Assembly (NCBI GenBank): GCA_032718475.1 | Contig: JAUCBJ010006913.1 | Coordinates: forward strand, 1 to 64,000 | DNA: 64,000 nucleotides | DNA from: Nemertoderma westbladi | Taxonomy: Eukaryota; Xenacoelomorpha; Nemertodermatida; Nemertodermatidae | Reading direction: 5' to 3' | Shown: positions 1 to 16,160 of the stretch, piece by piece | How positions within the stretch are numbered: position 1 is the stretch's first letter | Layout: each line of letters starts with the position of its first letter | Notes under the pieces: model-generated | Database searches by the model: none | What the model was told of the DNA's origin: nothing | What the model saw: the letters and a program-made list of their open reading frames with translations, nothing else | Program-made: the position numbers and the translations under genes

Positions 1-1372
1 GAAGCTTTTACATTTGTCCAAAGATATTTCTGTATTTCCAAAGTGTAAATAACTAAAACTATTCTCCGCTATGCAGCATACGAAGTCCTTATTTTATTCT
101 AAATACTATCATACATAAACTACATTTACTCAAATGTACGGGGTTGCGAACTAATTATTAGGTATTCCAGAATTTGTAACGCTAATTAGTTACGTTACTG
201 GGCTACACTAAAGACAGCCTAAATACCGTATTATTGGAGCTAACAGTAATTTAACAAGCATAAATAGAAAACAGAAACAATCAAATATCTAGCACCTATC
301 TAAAACATTACACATAAATAGCATTAGCATTAGCGTTAGCATTAGCATAGCATTAGCATAAACGTAGCATTAGCGTAAACGGCTAAGGTCACCCCAGATC
401 AATGTGATCTTTCTACCTAAACCTAGCTAGCCTAATAGCAAATCTGAGAGACAAGATCTAGGTCGCCTTGCCCCTTACAGCCTTAATGGCGACCGGCCCT
501 CGGTCCTAAACTTAATTCAGCCAACCGCAGCCACCAGCCCCGCCGGTAGTGCCGTGCATTGGATCCTCCAACTTCTCCCGTCGCTTCCAAACAGTGAGCC
601 CGCTGCCCGCGGCGCCTACCCCTAGCCCAACATGTTAAAGAGAGCAGTTACCGTAACGGCGCAAACATAGTAAAACCCAATCAGACAGTCAGACAGTCGA
701 AGGAAACAAACGTTGATTTTGGTTCACTACATTGCGCCAATTATATTTGCAATCAGAAATATAAAATCAACAGTCAGACTAAGCAGTAATCATATTCAAA
801 AGTCACAAATGTATGAAGAAAGCAGCAACATTTACAACCAACGGAAGTGCAAAAAACGAAGAATAAAGATGGCTACTGCTAAACTGTAGGAATGACGCAA
901 AGTCTAAATTTGCTCACATATTCAGGCGACATCCAGGGTTGTCTCAGCTGGATTTTCGACCAACCAGTGGGCAGAACTCAATTTAGAATCATTAAAGCAC
1001 GTAATCGCCTCAACTTAATTTGGCGATTATTAAAAGCACAATTTAGGCGTTATTTTAGCACAAACATCGATTTATAGGGATATGTAAATAAAATTAGCAC
1101 AAATGTATTAGATTCGATAGATATTGAAAAACGGCAAAATTCATATTTTGTTTTAAAGAATTTTGCCACCGCAAATGAATATATCAGGGTTTTATTATAA
1201 AATGACATAAATAGGGCTACATACTGTATAAAATCGACTGAATATAAAATGAACTTGTATATTTTTTATTTACCCTATCTAATTATTACGGTTGCACATC
1301 AATACGCACTTATCTAACTTATTTTATACTGTATAACGGGTTGTTCTGTACACAGCGCCATATATCGCAACA
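1..1372. other. Unique intron-like DNA, no gene recognised
   Basis: No ORF with recognisable protein similarity is seen; the 61-codon open frame at 892-1077 has no family features. The stretch is AT-rich apart from a GC-richer patch at about 480-640. It most likely belongs to the intron upstream of the Ig exon at 16254, but no splice site ties it to that gene within the window. Confidence 0.5.
321..380. repeat. Short GCATTA-type hexanucleotide repeat
   Basis: Imperfect copies of gcatta/gcgtta with variants such as cataaacgta run for about 60 bases. It is a simple-sequence microsatellite, too short and irregular to be a telomeric tract. Confidence 0.75.
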
Positions 1373-4300
1373 TGGAGTATTCCCACATATTTATATGTTA
1401 GGTGGAGTATTCCCACATATTTATATGTTAGGTGGAGTATTCCCACATATTTATATGTTAGGTGGAGTATTCCCACATATTTATATGTTAGGTGGAGTAT
1501 TCCCACATATTTATATGTTAGGTGGAGTATTCCCACATATTTATATGTTAGGTGGAGTATTCCCACATATTTATATGTTAGGTGGAGTATTCCCACATAT
1601 TTATATGTTAGGTGGAGTATTCCCACATATTTACATGTTAGGTGGAGTATTCCCACACATTTATATGTTAGGTGGAGTATTCCCACACATTTATATGTTA
1701 GGTGGAGTATTCCCACATATTTATATGTTAGGTGGAGTATTCCCACATATTTATATGTTAGGTGGAGTATTCCCACATATTTATATGTTAGGTGGAGTAT
1801 TCCCACATATTTACATGTTAGGTGGAGTATTCCCACACATTTATATGTTAGGTGGAGTATTCCCACTCATTTATATGTTAGGTGGAGTATTCCTACACAT
1901 TTATATGTTAGGTGGAGTATTCCCACACATTTATATGTTAGGTGGAGTATTCCCACATATTTATATGTTAGGTGGAGTATTCCCACATATTTATATGTTA
2001 GGTGGAGTATTCCCACATATTTATATGTTAGGTGGAGTATTCCCACTCATTTATATGTTAGGTGGAGTATTCCTACACATTTATATGTTAGGTGGAGTAT
2101 TCCCACACATTTATATGTTAGGTGGAGTATTCCCACATATTTATATGTTAGGTGGAGTATTCCCACTCATTTATATGGTAGGTGGAGTATTCCTACACAT
2201 TTATATGTTAGGTGGAGTATTCCTACACATTTATATGTTAGGTGGAGTATTCCCACACATTTATATGTTAGGTGGAGTATTCCCACACATTGATATGTTA
2301 GGTGGAGTATTCCCACACATTTATATGTTAGGTGGAGTATTCCTACACATTTATATGTTAGGTGGAGTATTCCCACACATTTATATGTTAGGTGGAGTAT
2401 TCCCACACATTTATATGTTAGGTGGAGTATTCCTACACATTTATATGTTAGGTGGAGTATTCCCACACATTTATATGTTAGGTGGAGTATTCCTACACAT
2501 TTATATGTTAGGTGGAGTATTCCCACACATTTATATGTTAGGTGGAGTATTCCTACACATTTATATGTTAGGTGGAGTATTCCCACACATTTATATGTTA
2601 GGTGGAGTATTCCCACACATTTATATGTTAGGTGGAGTATTCCCACACATTTATATGTTAGGTGGAGAATTCCCACACATTTATATGTTAGGTGGAGTAT
2701 TCCCACACATTTATATGTTAGGTGGAGTATTCCTACACATTTATATGGTAGGTGGAGTATTCCCACACATTTATATGTTAGGTGGAGTATTCCTACACAT
2801 TTATATGTTAGGTGGAGTATTCCCACACATTTATATGTTAGGTAGAGTATTCCTACACATTTATATGTTAGGTAGAGTATTCCCACACATTTATATGTTA
2901 GGTGGAGTATTCCCACACATTTATATGTTAGGTGGAGTATTCCCACACATTTATATGTTAGGTAGAGTATTCCCACACATTTATATGTTAGGTGGAGTAT
3001 TCCCACATATTTATATGTTAGGTGGAGTATTCCCACACATTTATATGTTAGGTGGAGTATTCCCACACATTTATATGTTAGGTGGAGTATTCCCACACAT
3101 TTATATGTTAGGTAGAGTATTCCCACACATTTATATGTTAGGTGGAGTATTCCCACACATTTATATGTTAGGTGGAGTATTCCTACACATTTATATGTTA
3201 GGTGGAGTATTCCTACACATTTATATGTTAGGTGGAGTATTCCCACACATTTATATGTTAGGTGGAGTATTCCCACACATTTATATGTTAGGTGGAGTAT
3301 TCCTACACATTTATATTTTAGGTGGAGTATTCCCACACATTTATATGTTAGGTGGAGTATTCCTACACATTTATATGTTAGGTGGAGTATTCCCACACAT
3401 TTATATGTTAGGTGGAGTATTCCCCCACATTTATATGTTAGGTGGAGTATTCCTACACATTTATATGTTAGGTGGAGTATTCCCACACATTTATATGTTA
3501 GGTGGAGTATTCCTACACATTTATATGTTAGGTGGAGTATTCCTACACATTTATATGTTAGGTGGAGTATTCCCACACTTTTATATGTTAGGTGGAGTAT
3601 TCCTACACATTTATATGTTAGGTGGAGTATTCCTACACATTTATATGTTAGGTGGAGTATTCCCACACATTTATATGTTAGGTGGAGTATTCCTACACAT
3701 TTATATGTTAGGTGGAGTATTCCCACACATTTATATGTTAGGTGGAGTATTCCTACACATTTATATGTTAGGTGGAGTATTCCTACACATTTATATGTTA
3801 GGTGGAGTATTCCCACACATTTATATGTTAGGTGGAGTATTCCTACACATTTATATGTTAGGTGGAGTATTCCTACACATTTATATGTTAGGTGGAGTAT
3901 TCCCACACATTTATATGTTAGGTGGAGTATTCCTACACATTTATATGTTAGGTGGAGTATTCCTACACATTTATATGTTAGGTGGAGTATTCCCACACAT
4001 TTATATGTTAGGTGGAGTATTCCTACACATTTATATGTTAGGTGGAGTATTCCCACACATTTATATGTTAGGTGGAGTATTCCTACACATTTATATGTTA
4101 GGTGGAGTATTCCTACACATTTATATGTTAGGTGGAGTATTCCCACACATTTATATGTTAGGTGGAGTATTCCTACACATTTATATGTTAGGTGGAGTAT
4201 TCCTACACATTTATATGTTAGGTGGAGTATTCCCACACATTTATATGTTAGGTGGAGTATTCCTACACATCTATATGTTAGGTGGAGTATTCCTACACAT

Positions 4301-7300
4301 TTATATGTTAGGTGGAGTATTCCCACACATTTATATGTTAGGTGGAGTATTCCTACACATTTATATGTTAGGTGGAGTATTCCTACACATTTATATGTTA
4401 GGTGGAGTATTCCCACACATTTATATGTTAGGTGGAGTATTCCTACACATTTATATGTTAGGTGGAGTATTCCCACACATTTATATGTTAGGTGGAGTAT
4501 TCCCCCACATTTATATGTTAGGTGGAGTATTCCTACACATTTATATGTTAGGTGGAGTATTCCCACACATTTATATGTTAGGTGGAGTATTCCTACACAT
4601 TTATATGTTAGGTGGAGTATTCCTACACATTTATATGTTAGGTGGAGTATTCCTACACATTTATATGTTAGGTGGAGTATTCCTACACATTTATATGTTA
4701 GGTGGAGTATTCCTACACATTTATATGTTAGGTGGAGTATTCCCACACATTTATATGTTAGGTGGAGTATTCCTACACATTTATATGTTAGGTGGAGTAT
4801 TCCTACACATTTATATGTTAGGTGGAGTATTCCCACACATTTATATGTTAGGTGGAGTATTCCTACACATTTATATGTTAGGTGGAGTATTCCTACACAT
4901 TTATATGTTAGGTGGAGTATTCCCACACATTTATATGTTAGGTGGAGTATTCCTACACATTTATATGTTAGGTGGAGTATTCCTACACATTTATATGTTA
5001 GGTGGAGTATTCCCACACATTTATATGTTAGGTGGAGTATTCCCACACATTTATATGTTAGGTGGAGTATTCCTACACATTTATATGTTAGGTGGAGTAT
5101 TCCCACACATTTATATGTTAGGTGGAGTATTCCTACACATTTATATGTTAGGTGGAGTATTCCTACACATTTATATGTTAGGTGGAGTATTCCTACACAT
5201 TTATATGTTAGGTGGAGTATTCCCACACATTTATATGTTAGGTGGAGTATTCCTACACATTTATATGTTAGGTGGAGTATTCCCACACATTTATATGTTA
5301 GGTGGAGTATTCCCCCACATTTATATGTTAGGTGGAGTATTCCTACACATTTATATGTTAGGTGGAGTATTCCCACACATTTATATGTTAGATGGAGTAT
5401 TCCCACATATTTATATGTTAGGTGGAGTATTCCCACACATTTATATGTTAGGTGGAGTATTCCCACACATTTATATGTTAGATGGAGTATTCCCACATAT
5501 TTATATGTTAGGTGGAGTATTCCCACACATTTATATGTTAGGTGGAGTATTGCCACACATTGATATGTTAGGTGGAGTATTCCCACATATTTATATGTTA
5601 GGTGGAGTATTCCCACACATTTATATGTTAGGTGGAGTATTCCCACACATTTATATGTTAGGTGGAGTATTCCCACACATTTATATGTTAGGTGGAGTAT
5701 TCCTACACATTTATATGTTAGGTGGAGTATTCCCACACATTTATATGTTAGGTGGAGTATTCCCACACATTTATATGTTAGGTGGAGTATTCCCACACAT
5801 TTATATGTTAGGTGGAGTATTCCCTCACATTTATATGTTAGGTGGAGTATTCCCACACATTTATATGTTAGGTGGAGTATTCCCACACATTTATATGTTA
5901 GGTGGAGTATTCCTACACATTGATATGTTAGGTGGAGTATTCCCACACATTTATATGTTAGGTGGAGTATTCCCACACATTGATATGTTAGGTGGAGTAT
6001 TCCCACATATTTATATGTTAGGTGGAGTATTCCCACATATTTATATGTTAGGTGGAGTATTCCCACATATTTACATGTTAGGTGGAGTATTCCCACTCAT
6101 TTATATGTTAGGTGGAGTATTCCCACACATTGATATGTTAGGTGGAGTATTCCCACATATTTATATGTTAGGTGGAGTATTCCCACATATTTACATGTTA
6201 GGTGGAGTATTCCCACTCATTTATATGTTAGGTGGAGTATTCCCACACATTTATATGTTAGGTGGAGTATTCCCACACATTGATATGTTAGGTGGAGTAT
6301 TCCTACATATTTATATGTTAGGTGGAGTATTCCCACTCATTTATATGTTAGGTGGAGTATTCCCACACATTGATATGTTAGGTGGAGTATTCCCACACAT
6401 TTATATGTTAGGTGGAGTATTCCCACATATTTATATGTTAGGTGGAGTATTCCCACATATTTACATGTTAGGTGGAGTATTCCCACTCATTTATATGTTA
6501 GGTGGAGTATTCCCACACATTTATATGTTAGGTGGAGTATTCCCACACATTGATATGTTAGGTGGAGTATTCCCACACATTTATATGTTAGGTGGAGTAT
6601 TCCCTCATTTATATGTTAGGTGGAGTATTCCCACATATTTATATGTTAGGTGGAGTATTCCCACATATTTATATGTTAGGTGGAGTATTCCCACATATTT
6701 ACATGTTAGGTGGAGTATTCCCACACATTTATATGTTAGGTGGAGTATTCCCACACATTTATATGTTAGGTGGAGTATTCCCACACATTGATATGTTAGG
6801 TGGAGTATTCCCACATATTTATATGTTAGGTGGAGTATTCCCACATATTTATATGTTAGGTGGAGTATTCCCACATATTTACATGTTAGGTGGAGTATTC
6901 CCACACATTTATATGTTAGGTGGAGTATTCCCACACATTGATATGTTAGGTGGAGTATTCCCACACATTGATATGTTAGGTGGAGTATTCCCACATATTT
7001 ATATGTTAGGTGGAGTATTCCCACATATTTATATGTTAGGTGGAGTATTCCCACATATTTACATGTTAGGTGGAGTATTCCCACACATTTATATGTTAGG
7101 TGGAGTATTCCCACACATTGATATGTTAGGTGGAGTATTCCCACACATTTATATGTTAGGTGGAGTATTGCCACACATTGATATGTTAGGTGGAGTATTC
7201 CCACATATTTATATGTTAGGTGGAGTATTCCCACACATTTATATGTTAGGTGGAGTATTCCCACACATTTATATGTTAGGTGGAGTATTCCCACACATTT

Positions 7301-10300
7301 ATATGTTAGGTGGAGTATTCCTACACATTTATATGTTAGGTGGAGTATTCCCACACATTTATATGTTAGGTGGAGTATTCCCACACATTTATATGTTAGG
7401 TGGAGTATTCCCACACATTTATATGTTAGGTGGAGTATTCCCACACATTTATATGTTAGGTGGAGTATTCCCACACATTTATATGTTAGGTGGAGTATTC
7501 CCACACATTTATATGTTAGGTGGAGTATTCCTACACATTGATATGTTAGGTGGAGTATTCCCACACATTTATATGTTAGGTGGAGTATTCCCACACATTG
7601 ATATGTTAGGTGGAGTATTCCCACATATTTATATGTTAGGTGGAGTATTCCCACATATTTATATGTTAGGTGGAGTATTCCCACATATTTACATGTTAGG
7701 TGGAGTATTCCCACTCATTTATATGTTAGGTGGAGTATTCCCACACATTGATATGTTAGGTGGAGTATTCCCACATATTTATATGTTAGGTGGAGTATTC
7801 CCACATATTTACATGTTAGGTGGAGTATTCCCACTCATTTATATGTTAGGTGGAGTATTCCCACACATTTATATGTTAGGTGGAGTATTCCCACACATTG
7901 ATATGTTAGGTGGAGTATTCCCACATATTTATATGTTAGGTGGAGTATTCCCACATATTTATATGTTAGGTGGAGTATTCCCACATATTTACATGTTAGG
8001 TGGAGTATTCCCACACATTTATATGTTAGGTGGAGTATTCCCACACATTTATATGTTAGGTGGAGTATTCCCACACATTGATATGTTAGGTGGAGTATTC
8101 CCACATATTTATATGTTAGGTGGAGTATTCCCACATATTTATATGTTAGGTGGAGTATTCCCACATATTTACATGTTAGGTGGAGTATTCCCACACATTT
8201 ATATGTTAGGTGGAGTATTCCCACACATTGATATGTTAGGTGGAGTATTCCCACATATTTATATGTTAGGTGGAGTATTCCCACACATTTATATGTTAGG
8301 TGGAGTATTCCTACACATTGATATGTTAGGTGGAGTATTCCCACACATTTATATGTTAGGTGGAGTATTCCCACACATTGATATGTTAGGTGGAGTATTC
8401 CCACATATTTATATGTTAGGTGGAGTATTCCCACATATTTACATGTTAGGTGGAGTATTCCCACACATTTATATGTTAGGTGGAGTATTCCCACACATTG
8501 ATATGTTAGGTGGAGTATTCCCACATATTTACATGTTAGGTGGAGTATTCCCACACATTTATATGTTAGGTGGAGTATTCCCACACATTGATATGTTAGG
8601 TGGAGTATTCCCACATATTTATATGTTAGGTGGAGTATTCCCACACATTTATATGTTAGGTGGAGTATTCCTACACATTGATATGTTAGGTGGAGTATTC
8701 CCACACATTTATATGTTAGGTGGAGTATTCCCACACATTGATATGTTAGGTGGAGTATTCCCACATATTTATATGTTAGGTGGAGTATTCCCACATATTT
8801 ATATGTTAGGTGGAGTATTCCCACATATTTACATGTTAGGTGGAGTATTCCCACACATTTATATGTTAGGTGGAGTATTCCCACACATTGATATGTTAGG
8901 TGGAGTATTCCCACATATTTATATGTTAGGTGGAGTATTCCCACATATTTACATGTTAGGTGGAGTATTCCCACTCATTTATATGTTAGGTGGAGTATTC
9001 CCACACATTGATATGTTAGGTGGAGTATTCCTACATATTTATATGTTAGGTGGAGTATTCCCACATATTTATATGTTAGGTGGAGTATTCCCACACATTG
9101 ATATGTTAGGTGGAGTATTCCTACACATTTATATGTTAGGTGGAGTATTCCCACACATTTATATGTTAGGTGGAGTATTCCCACACATTTATATGTTAGG
9201 TGGAGTATTCCCACTCATTTATATTTTAGGTGGAGTATTCCCACACATTTATATGTTAGGTGGAGTATTCCCACATATTTATATGTTAGGTGGAGTATTC
9301 CTACACATTTATATGTTAGGAGGAGTATTCCCACACATTTATATGTTAGGTGGAGTATTCCCACACATTGATATGTTAGGTGGAGTATTCCCACACATTT
9401 ATATGTTAGGTGGAGTATTTCCACACATTTATATGTTAGGTGGAGTATTCCCACACATTTATATGTTAGGTGGAGTATTCCCACATATTTATATGTTAGG
9501 TGGAGTATTCCCACACATCTATATGTTAGGTGGAGTATTCCCACACATTTATATGTTAGGTAGAGTATTCCCACACATTTATATGTTAGGTGGAGTATTC
9601 CCACACATTTATATGTTAGGTGGAGTATTCCCACACATTTATATGTTAGGTGGAGTATTCCCACATATTTATATGTTAGGTGGAGTATTCCCACACATCT
9701 ATATGTTAGGTGGAGTATTCCCACACATTTATATGTTAGGTAGAGTATTCCCACACATTTATATGTTAGGTGGAGTATTCCCACATATTTATATGTTAGG
9801 TGGAGTATTCCCACACATTGATATGTTAGGTGGAGTATTCCCACATATTTATATGTTAGGTGGAGTATTCCCACACATCTATATGTTAGGTGGAGTATTC
9901 CCACACATTTATATGTTAGGTGGAGTATTCCCACATATTTACATGTTAGGTGGAGTATTCCCACTCATTTATATGTTAGGTGGAGTATTCCCACACATTG
10001 ATATGTTAGGTGGAGTATTCCCACATATTTATATGTTAGGTGGAGTATTCCTACACATTTATATGTTAGGTGGAGTATTCCCACACATTTATATGTTAGG
10101 TGGAGTATTCCCACACATTTATATGTTAGGTGGAGTATTCCCACACATTGATATGTTAGGTGGAGTATTCCCACATATTTATATGTTAGGTGGAGTATTC
10201 CTACACATTTATATGTTAGGTGGAGTATTCCCACACATTTATATGTTAGGTGGAGTATTCCCACACATTTATATGTTAGGTGGAGTATTCCCACACATTT

Positions 10301-13300
10301 ATATGTTAGGTGGAGTATTCCCACACATTTATATGTTAGGTGGAGTATTTCCACACATTTATATGTTAGGTGGAGTATTCCCACACATTTATATGTTAGG
10401 TGGAGTATTCCCACATATTTATATGTTAGGTGGAGTATTCCCACACATCTATATGTTAGGTGGAGTATTCCCACACATTTATATGTTAGGTAGAGTATTC
10501 CCACACATTTATATGTTAGGTGGAGTATTCCCACACATTTATATGTTAGGTGGAGTATTCCCACACATTTATATGTTAGGTGGAGTATTCCCACATATTT
10601 ATATGTTAGGTGGAGTATTCCCACACATCTATATGTTAGGTGGAGTATTCCCACACATTTATATGTTAGGTAGAGTATTCCCACACATTTATATGTTAGG
10701 TGGAGTATTCCCACATATTTATATGTTAGGTGGAGTATTCCCACACATTGATATGTTAGGTGGAGTATTCCCACATATTTATATGTTAGGTGGAGTATTC
10801 CCACACATCTATATGTTAGGTGGAGTATTCCCACACATTTATATGTTAGGTGGAGTATTCCCACACATTTATATGTTAGGTGGAGTATTCCCACACATTT
10901 ATATGTTAGGTGGAGTATTCCCACACATTGACATGTTAGGTGGAGTATTCCCACACATTGATATGTTAGGTGGAGTATTCCCACACATTTATATGTTAGG
11001 TGGAGTATTCCCACATATTTATATGTTAGGTGGAGTATTCCCACACATCTATATGTTAGGTGGAGTATTCCCACACATTTATATGTTAGGTGGAGTATTC
11101 CCACACATTTATATGTTAGGTGGAGTATTCCCACACATTTATATGTTAGGTGGAGTATTCCCACACATTTATATGTTAGGTGGAGTATTCCCACACATTT
11201 ATATGTTAGGTAGAGTATTCCCACACATTTATATGTTAGGTGGAGTATTCCCACATATTTATATGTTAGGTGGAGTATTCCCACACATTGATATGTTAGG
11301 TGGAGTATTCCCACATATTTATATGTTAGGTGGAGTATTCCCACACATCTATATGTTAGGTGGAGTATTCCCACACATTTATATGTTAGGTGGAGTATTC
11401 CCACACATTTATATGTTAGGTAGAGTATTCCCACACATTTATATGTTAGGTGGAGTATTCCCACACATTTATATGTTAGGTGGAGTATTCCCACACATTT
11501 ATATGTTAGGTGGAGTATTCCCACATATTTATATGTTAGGTGGAGTATTCCCACACATCTATATGTTAGGTGGAGTATTCCCACACATTTATATGTTAGG
11601 TAGAGTATTCCCACACATTTATATGTTAGGTGGAGTATTCCCACATATTTATATGTTAGGTGGAGTATTCCCACACATTGATATGTTAGGTAGAGTATTC
11701 CCACACATTTATATGTTAGGTGGAGTATTCCCACATATTTATATGTTAGGTGGAGTATTCCCACACATTGATATGTTAGGTGGAGTATTCCCACATATTT
11801 ATATGTTAGGTGGAGTATTCCCACACATCTATATGTTAGGTGGAGTATTCCCACACATTTATATGTTAGGTGGAGTATTCCCACATATTTATATGTTAGG
11901 TGGAGTATTCCCACACATTTATATGTTAGGTGGAGTATTCCCACACATTTATATGTTAGGTGGAGTATTCCCACACATTTATATGTTAGGTGGAGTATTC
12001 CCACACATTTATATGTTAGGTGGAGTATTCCCACACATTTATATGTTAGGTGGAGTATTCCCACACATTTATATGTTAGGTGGAGTATTCCCACACATTT
12101 ATATGTTAGGTGGAGTATTCCCACACATTTATATGTTAGGTGGAGTATTCCCACACATTTATATGTTAGGTGGAGTATTCCCACATATTTATATGTTAGG
12201 TGGAGTATTCCCACACATTGATATGTTAGGTGGAGTATTCCCACATATTTATATGTTAGGTGGAGTATTCCCACACATCTATATGTTAGGTGGAGTATTC
12301 CCACACATTTATATGTTAGGTGGAGTATTCCCACACATTTATATGTTAGGTGGAGTATTCCCACACATTTATATGTTAGGTGGAGTATTCCCACTCATTT
12401 ATATGTTAGGTGGAGTATTCCCACACATTGATATGTTAGGTGGAGTATTCCCACATATTTATATGTTAGGTGGAGTATTCCCACACATTTATATGTTAGG
12501 TGGAGTATTCCCACACATTTATATGTTAGGTGGAGTATTCCCACACATTTATATGTTAGGTGGAGTATTCCCACACATTTATATGTTAGGTGGAGTATTC
12601 CCACACATTTATATGTTAGGTGGAGTATTCCCACACATTTATATGTTAGGTGGAGTATTCCCACATATTTATATGTTAGGTGGAGTATTCCCACACATCT
12701 ATATGTTAGGTGGAGTATTCCCACACATTTATATGTTAGGTAGAGTATTCCCACACATTTATATGTTAGGTGGAGTATTCCCACACATTTATATGTTAGG
12801 TGGAGTATTCCCACACATTTATATGTTAGGTGGAGTATTCCCACATATTTATATGTTAGGTGGAGTATTCCCACACATCTATATGTTAGGTGGAGTATTC
12901 CCACACATTTATATGTTAGGTAGAGTATTCCCACACATTTATATGTTAGGTGGAGTATTCCCACATATTTATATGTTAGGTGGAGTATTCCCACACATTG
13001 ATATGTTAGGTGGAGTATTCCCACATATTTATATGTTAGGTGGAGTATTCCCACACATCTATATGTTAGGTGGAGTATTCCCACACATTTATATGTTAGG
13101 TGGAGTATTCCCACACATTTATATGTTAGGTGGAGTATTCCCACACATTTATATGTTAGGTGGAGTATTCCCACACATTTATATGTTAGGTGGAGTATTC
13201 CCACACATTTATATGTTAGGTGGAGTATTCCCACACATTTATATGTTAGGTGGAGTATTCCCACACATTTATATGTTAGGTGGAGTATTCCCACACATTT

Positions 13301-16160
13301 ATATGTTAGGTGGAGTATTCCCACACATTTATATGTTAGGTGGAGTATTCCCACACATTTATATGTTAGGTGGAGTATTCCCACACATTTATATGTTAGG
13401 TGGAGTATTCCCACATATTTATATGTTAGGTGGAGTATTCCCACACATTTATATGTTAGGTGGAGTATTCCCACACATTTATATGTTAGGTGGAGTATTC
13501 CCACACATTTATATGTTAGGTGGAGTATTCCCACACATTTATATGTTAGGTGGAGTATTCCCACACATTTATATGTTAGGTGGAGTATTCCCACATATTT
13601 ATATGTTAGGTGGAGTATTCCCACACATTTATATGTTAGGTGGAGTATTCCCACACATTTATATGTTAGGTGGAGTATTCCCACACATTTATATGTTAGG
13701 TGGAGTATTCCCACACATTTATATGTTAGGTGGAGTATTCCCACACATTTATATGTTAGGTGGAGTATTCCCACATATTTATATGTTAGGTGGAGTATTC
13801 CCACACATCTATATGTTAGGTGGAGTATTCCCACACATTTATATGTTAGGTGGAGTATTCCCACACATTTATATGTTAGGTGGAGTATTCCCACACATTT
13901 ATATGTTAGGTGGAGTATTCCCACACATTGATATGTTAGGTGGAGTATTCCCACACATTTATATGTTAGGTGGAGTATTCCCACACATTTATATGTTAGG
14001 TGGAGTATTCCCACACATTTATATGTTAGGTGGAGTATTCCCACACATTTATATGTTAGGTGGAGTATTCCCACACATTTATATGTTAGGTGGAGTATTC
14101 CCACACATTTATATGTTAGGTGGAGTATTCCCACACATTTATATGTTAGGTGGAGTATTCCCACACATTTATATGTTAGGTGGAGTATTCCCACACATTT
14201 ATATGTTAGGTGGAGTATTCCCACACATTTATATGTTAGGTGGAGTATTCCCACACATTTATATGTTAGGTGGAGTATTCCCACACATTTATATGTTAGG
14301 TGGAGTATTCCCACACATTTATATGTTAGGTGGAGTATTCCCACACATTTATATGTTAGGTGGAGTATTCCCACACATTTATATGTTAGGTGGAGTATTC
14401 CCACACATTTATATGTTAGGTGGAGTATTCCCACACATTTATATGTTAGGTGGAGTATTCCCACACATTTATATGTTAGGTGGAGTATTCCCACACATTT
14501 ATATGTTAGGTGGAGTATTCCCACACATTTATATGTTAGGTGGAGTATTCCCACATATTTATATGTTAGGTGGAGTATTCCCACACATCTATATGTTAGG
14601 TGGAGTATTCCCACACATTTATATGTTAGGTGGAGTATTCCCACACATTTATATGTTAGGTGGAGTATTCCCACACATTTATATGTTAGGTGGAGTATTC
14701 CCACACATTGATATGTTAGGTGGAGTATTCCCACACATTGATATGTTAGGTGGAGTATTCCCACACATTTATATGTTAGGTGGAGTATTCCCACACATTT
14801 ATATGTTAGGTGGAGTATTCCCACACATCTATATGTTAGGTGGAGTATTCCCACACATTTATATGTTAGGTGGAGTATTCCCACACATTTATATGTTAGG
14901 TGGAGTATTCCCACACATTTATATGTTAGGTGGAGTATTCCCACACATTTATATGTTAGGTGGAGTATTCCCACACATTTATATGTTAGGTGGAGTATTC
15001 CCACACATTTATATGTTAGGTGGAGTATTCCCACACATTTATATGTTAGGTGGAGTATTCCCACACATTTATATGTTAGGTGGAGTATTCCCACACATTT
15101 ATATGTTAGGTGGAGTATTCCCACACATTTATATGTTAGGTGGAGTATTCCCACACATTTATATGTTAGGTGGAGTATTCCCACACATTTATATGTTAGG
15201 TGGAGTATTCCCACACATTTATATGTTAGGTGGAGTATTCCCACACATTTATATGTTAGGTGGAGTATTCCCACACATTTATATGTTAGGTGGAGTATTC
15301 CCACACATTTATATGTTAGGTGGAGTATTCCCACACATTTATATGTTAGGTGGAGTATTCCCACACATTTATATGTTAGGTGGAGTATTCCCACACATTT
15401 ATATGTTAGGTGGAGTATTCCCACACATTTATATGTTAGGTGGAGTATTCCCACACATTTATATGTTAGGTGGAGTATTCCCACATATTTATATGTTAGG
15501 TGGAGTATTCCCACACATCTATATGTTAGGTGGAGTATTCCCACACATTTATATGTTAGGTGGAGTATTCCCACACATTTATATGTTAGGTGGAGTATTC
15601 CCACACATTTATATGTTAGGTGGAGTATTCCCACACATTGACATGTTAGGTGGAGTATTCCCACACATTGATATGTTAGGTGGAGTATTCCCACACATTT
15701 ATATGTTAGGTGGAGTATTCCCACATATTTATATGTTAGGTGGAGTATTCCCACACATCTATATGTTAGGTGGAGTATTCCCACACATTTATATGTTAGG
15801 TGGAGTATTCCCACACATTTATATGTTAGGTGGAGTATTCCCACACATTTATATGTTAGGTGGAGTATTCCCACACATTTATATGTTAGGTGGAGTATTC
15901 CCACACATTTATATGTTAGGTGGAGTATTCCCACACATTTATATGTTAGGTGGAGTATTCCCACACATTTATATGTTAGGTGGAGTATTCCCACACATTT
16001 ATATGTTAGGTGGAGTATTCCCACACATTTATATGTTAGGTGGAGTATTCCCACACATTTATATGTTAGGTGGAGTATTCCCACACATTTATATGTTAGG
16101 TGGAGTATTCCCACACATTTATATGTTAGGTGGAGTATTCCCACATATTTATATGTTAGG
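1373..16160. repeat. 30-bp minisatellite, about 493 copies
   Basis: The unit begins ttaggtggagtattccca and ends with catttatatg, 30 bases in all. It repeats for 14.8 kb. Variants occur at a few positions: tcccacat, tcccacac, tcctacac, tcccactc, a t-to-g change giving cattgatatg, a t-to-c change giving catctatatg, and ggtagag. All copies are exactly 30 bp except one unit near 6603 that lost two bases. The 5' part mixes several variants, 2160-5380 alternates the tccta and tccca forms, and the last 3-4 kb are much more uniform. The unit length is a multiple of three and contains no stop in several frames, which creates very long open frames on both strands (up to 3213 codons). I do not consider these genes: the array sits in an intron beside a splice acceptor and the translation is a bare 10-residue hydrophobic repeat. 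Confidence 0.97.

Noticed and set aside
1373-16160. ttagg in every 30-bp unit as an arthropod-type telomere
   Set aside because: It occurs once per 30 bp, not as (TTAGG)n, and the array is internal beside a gene exon.
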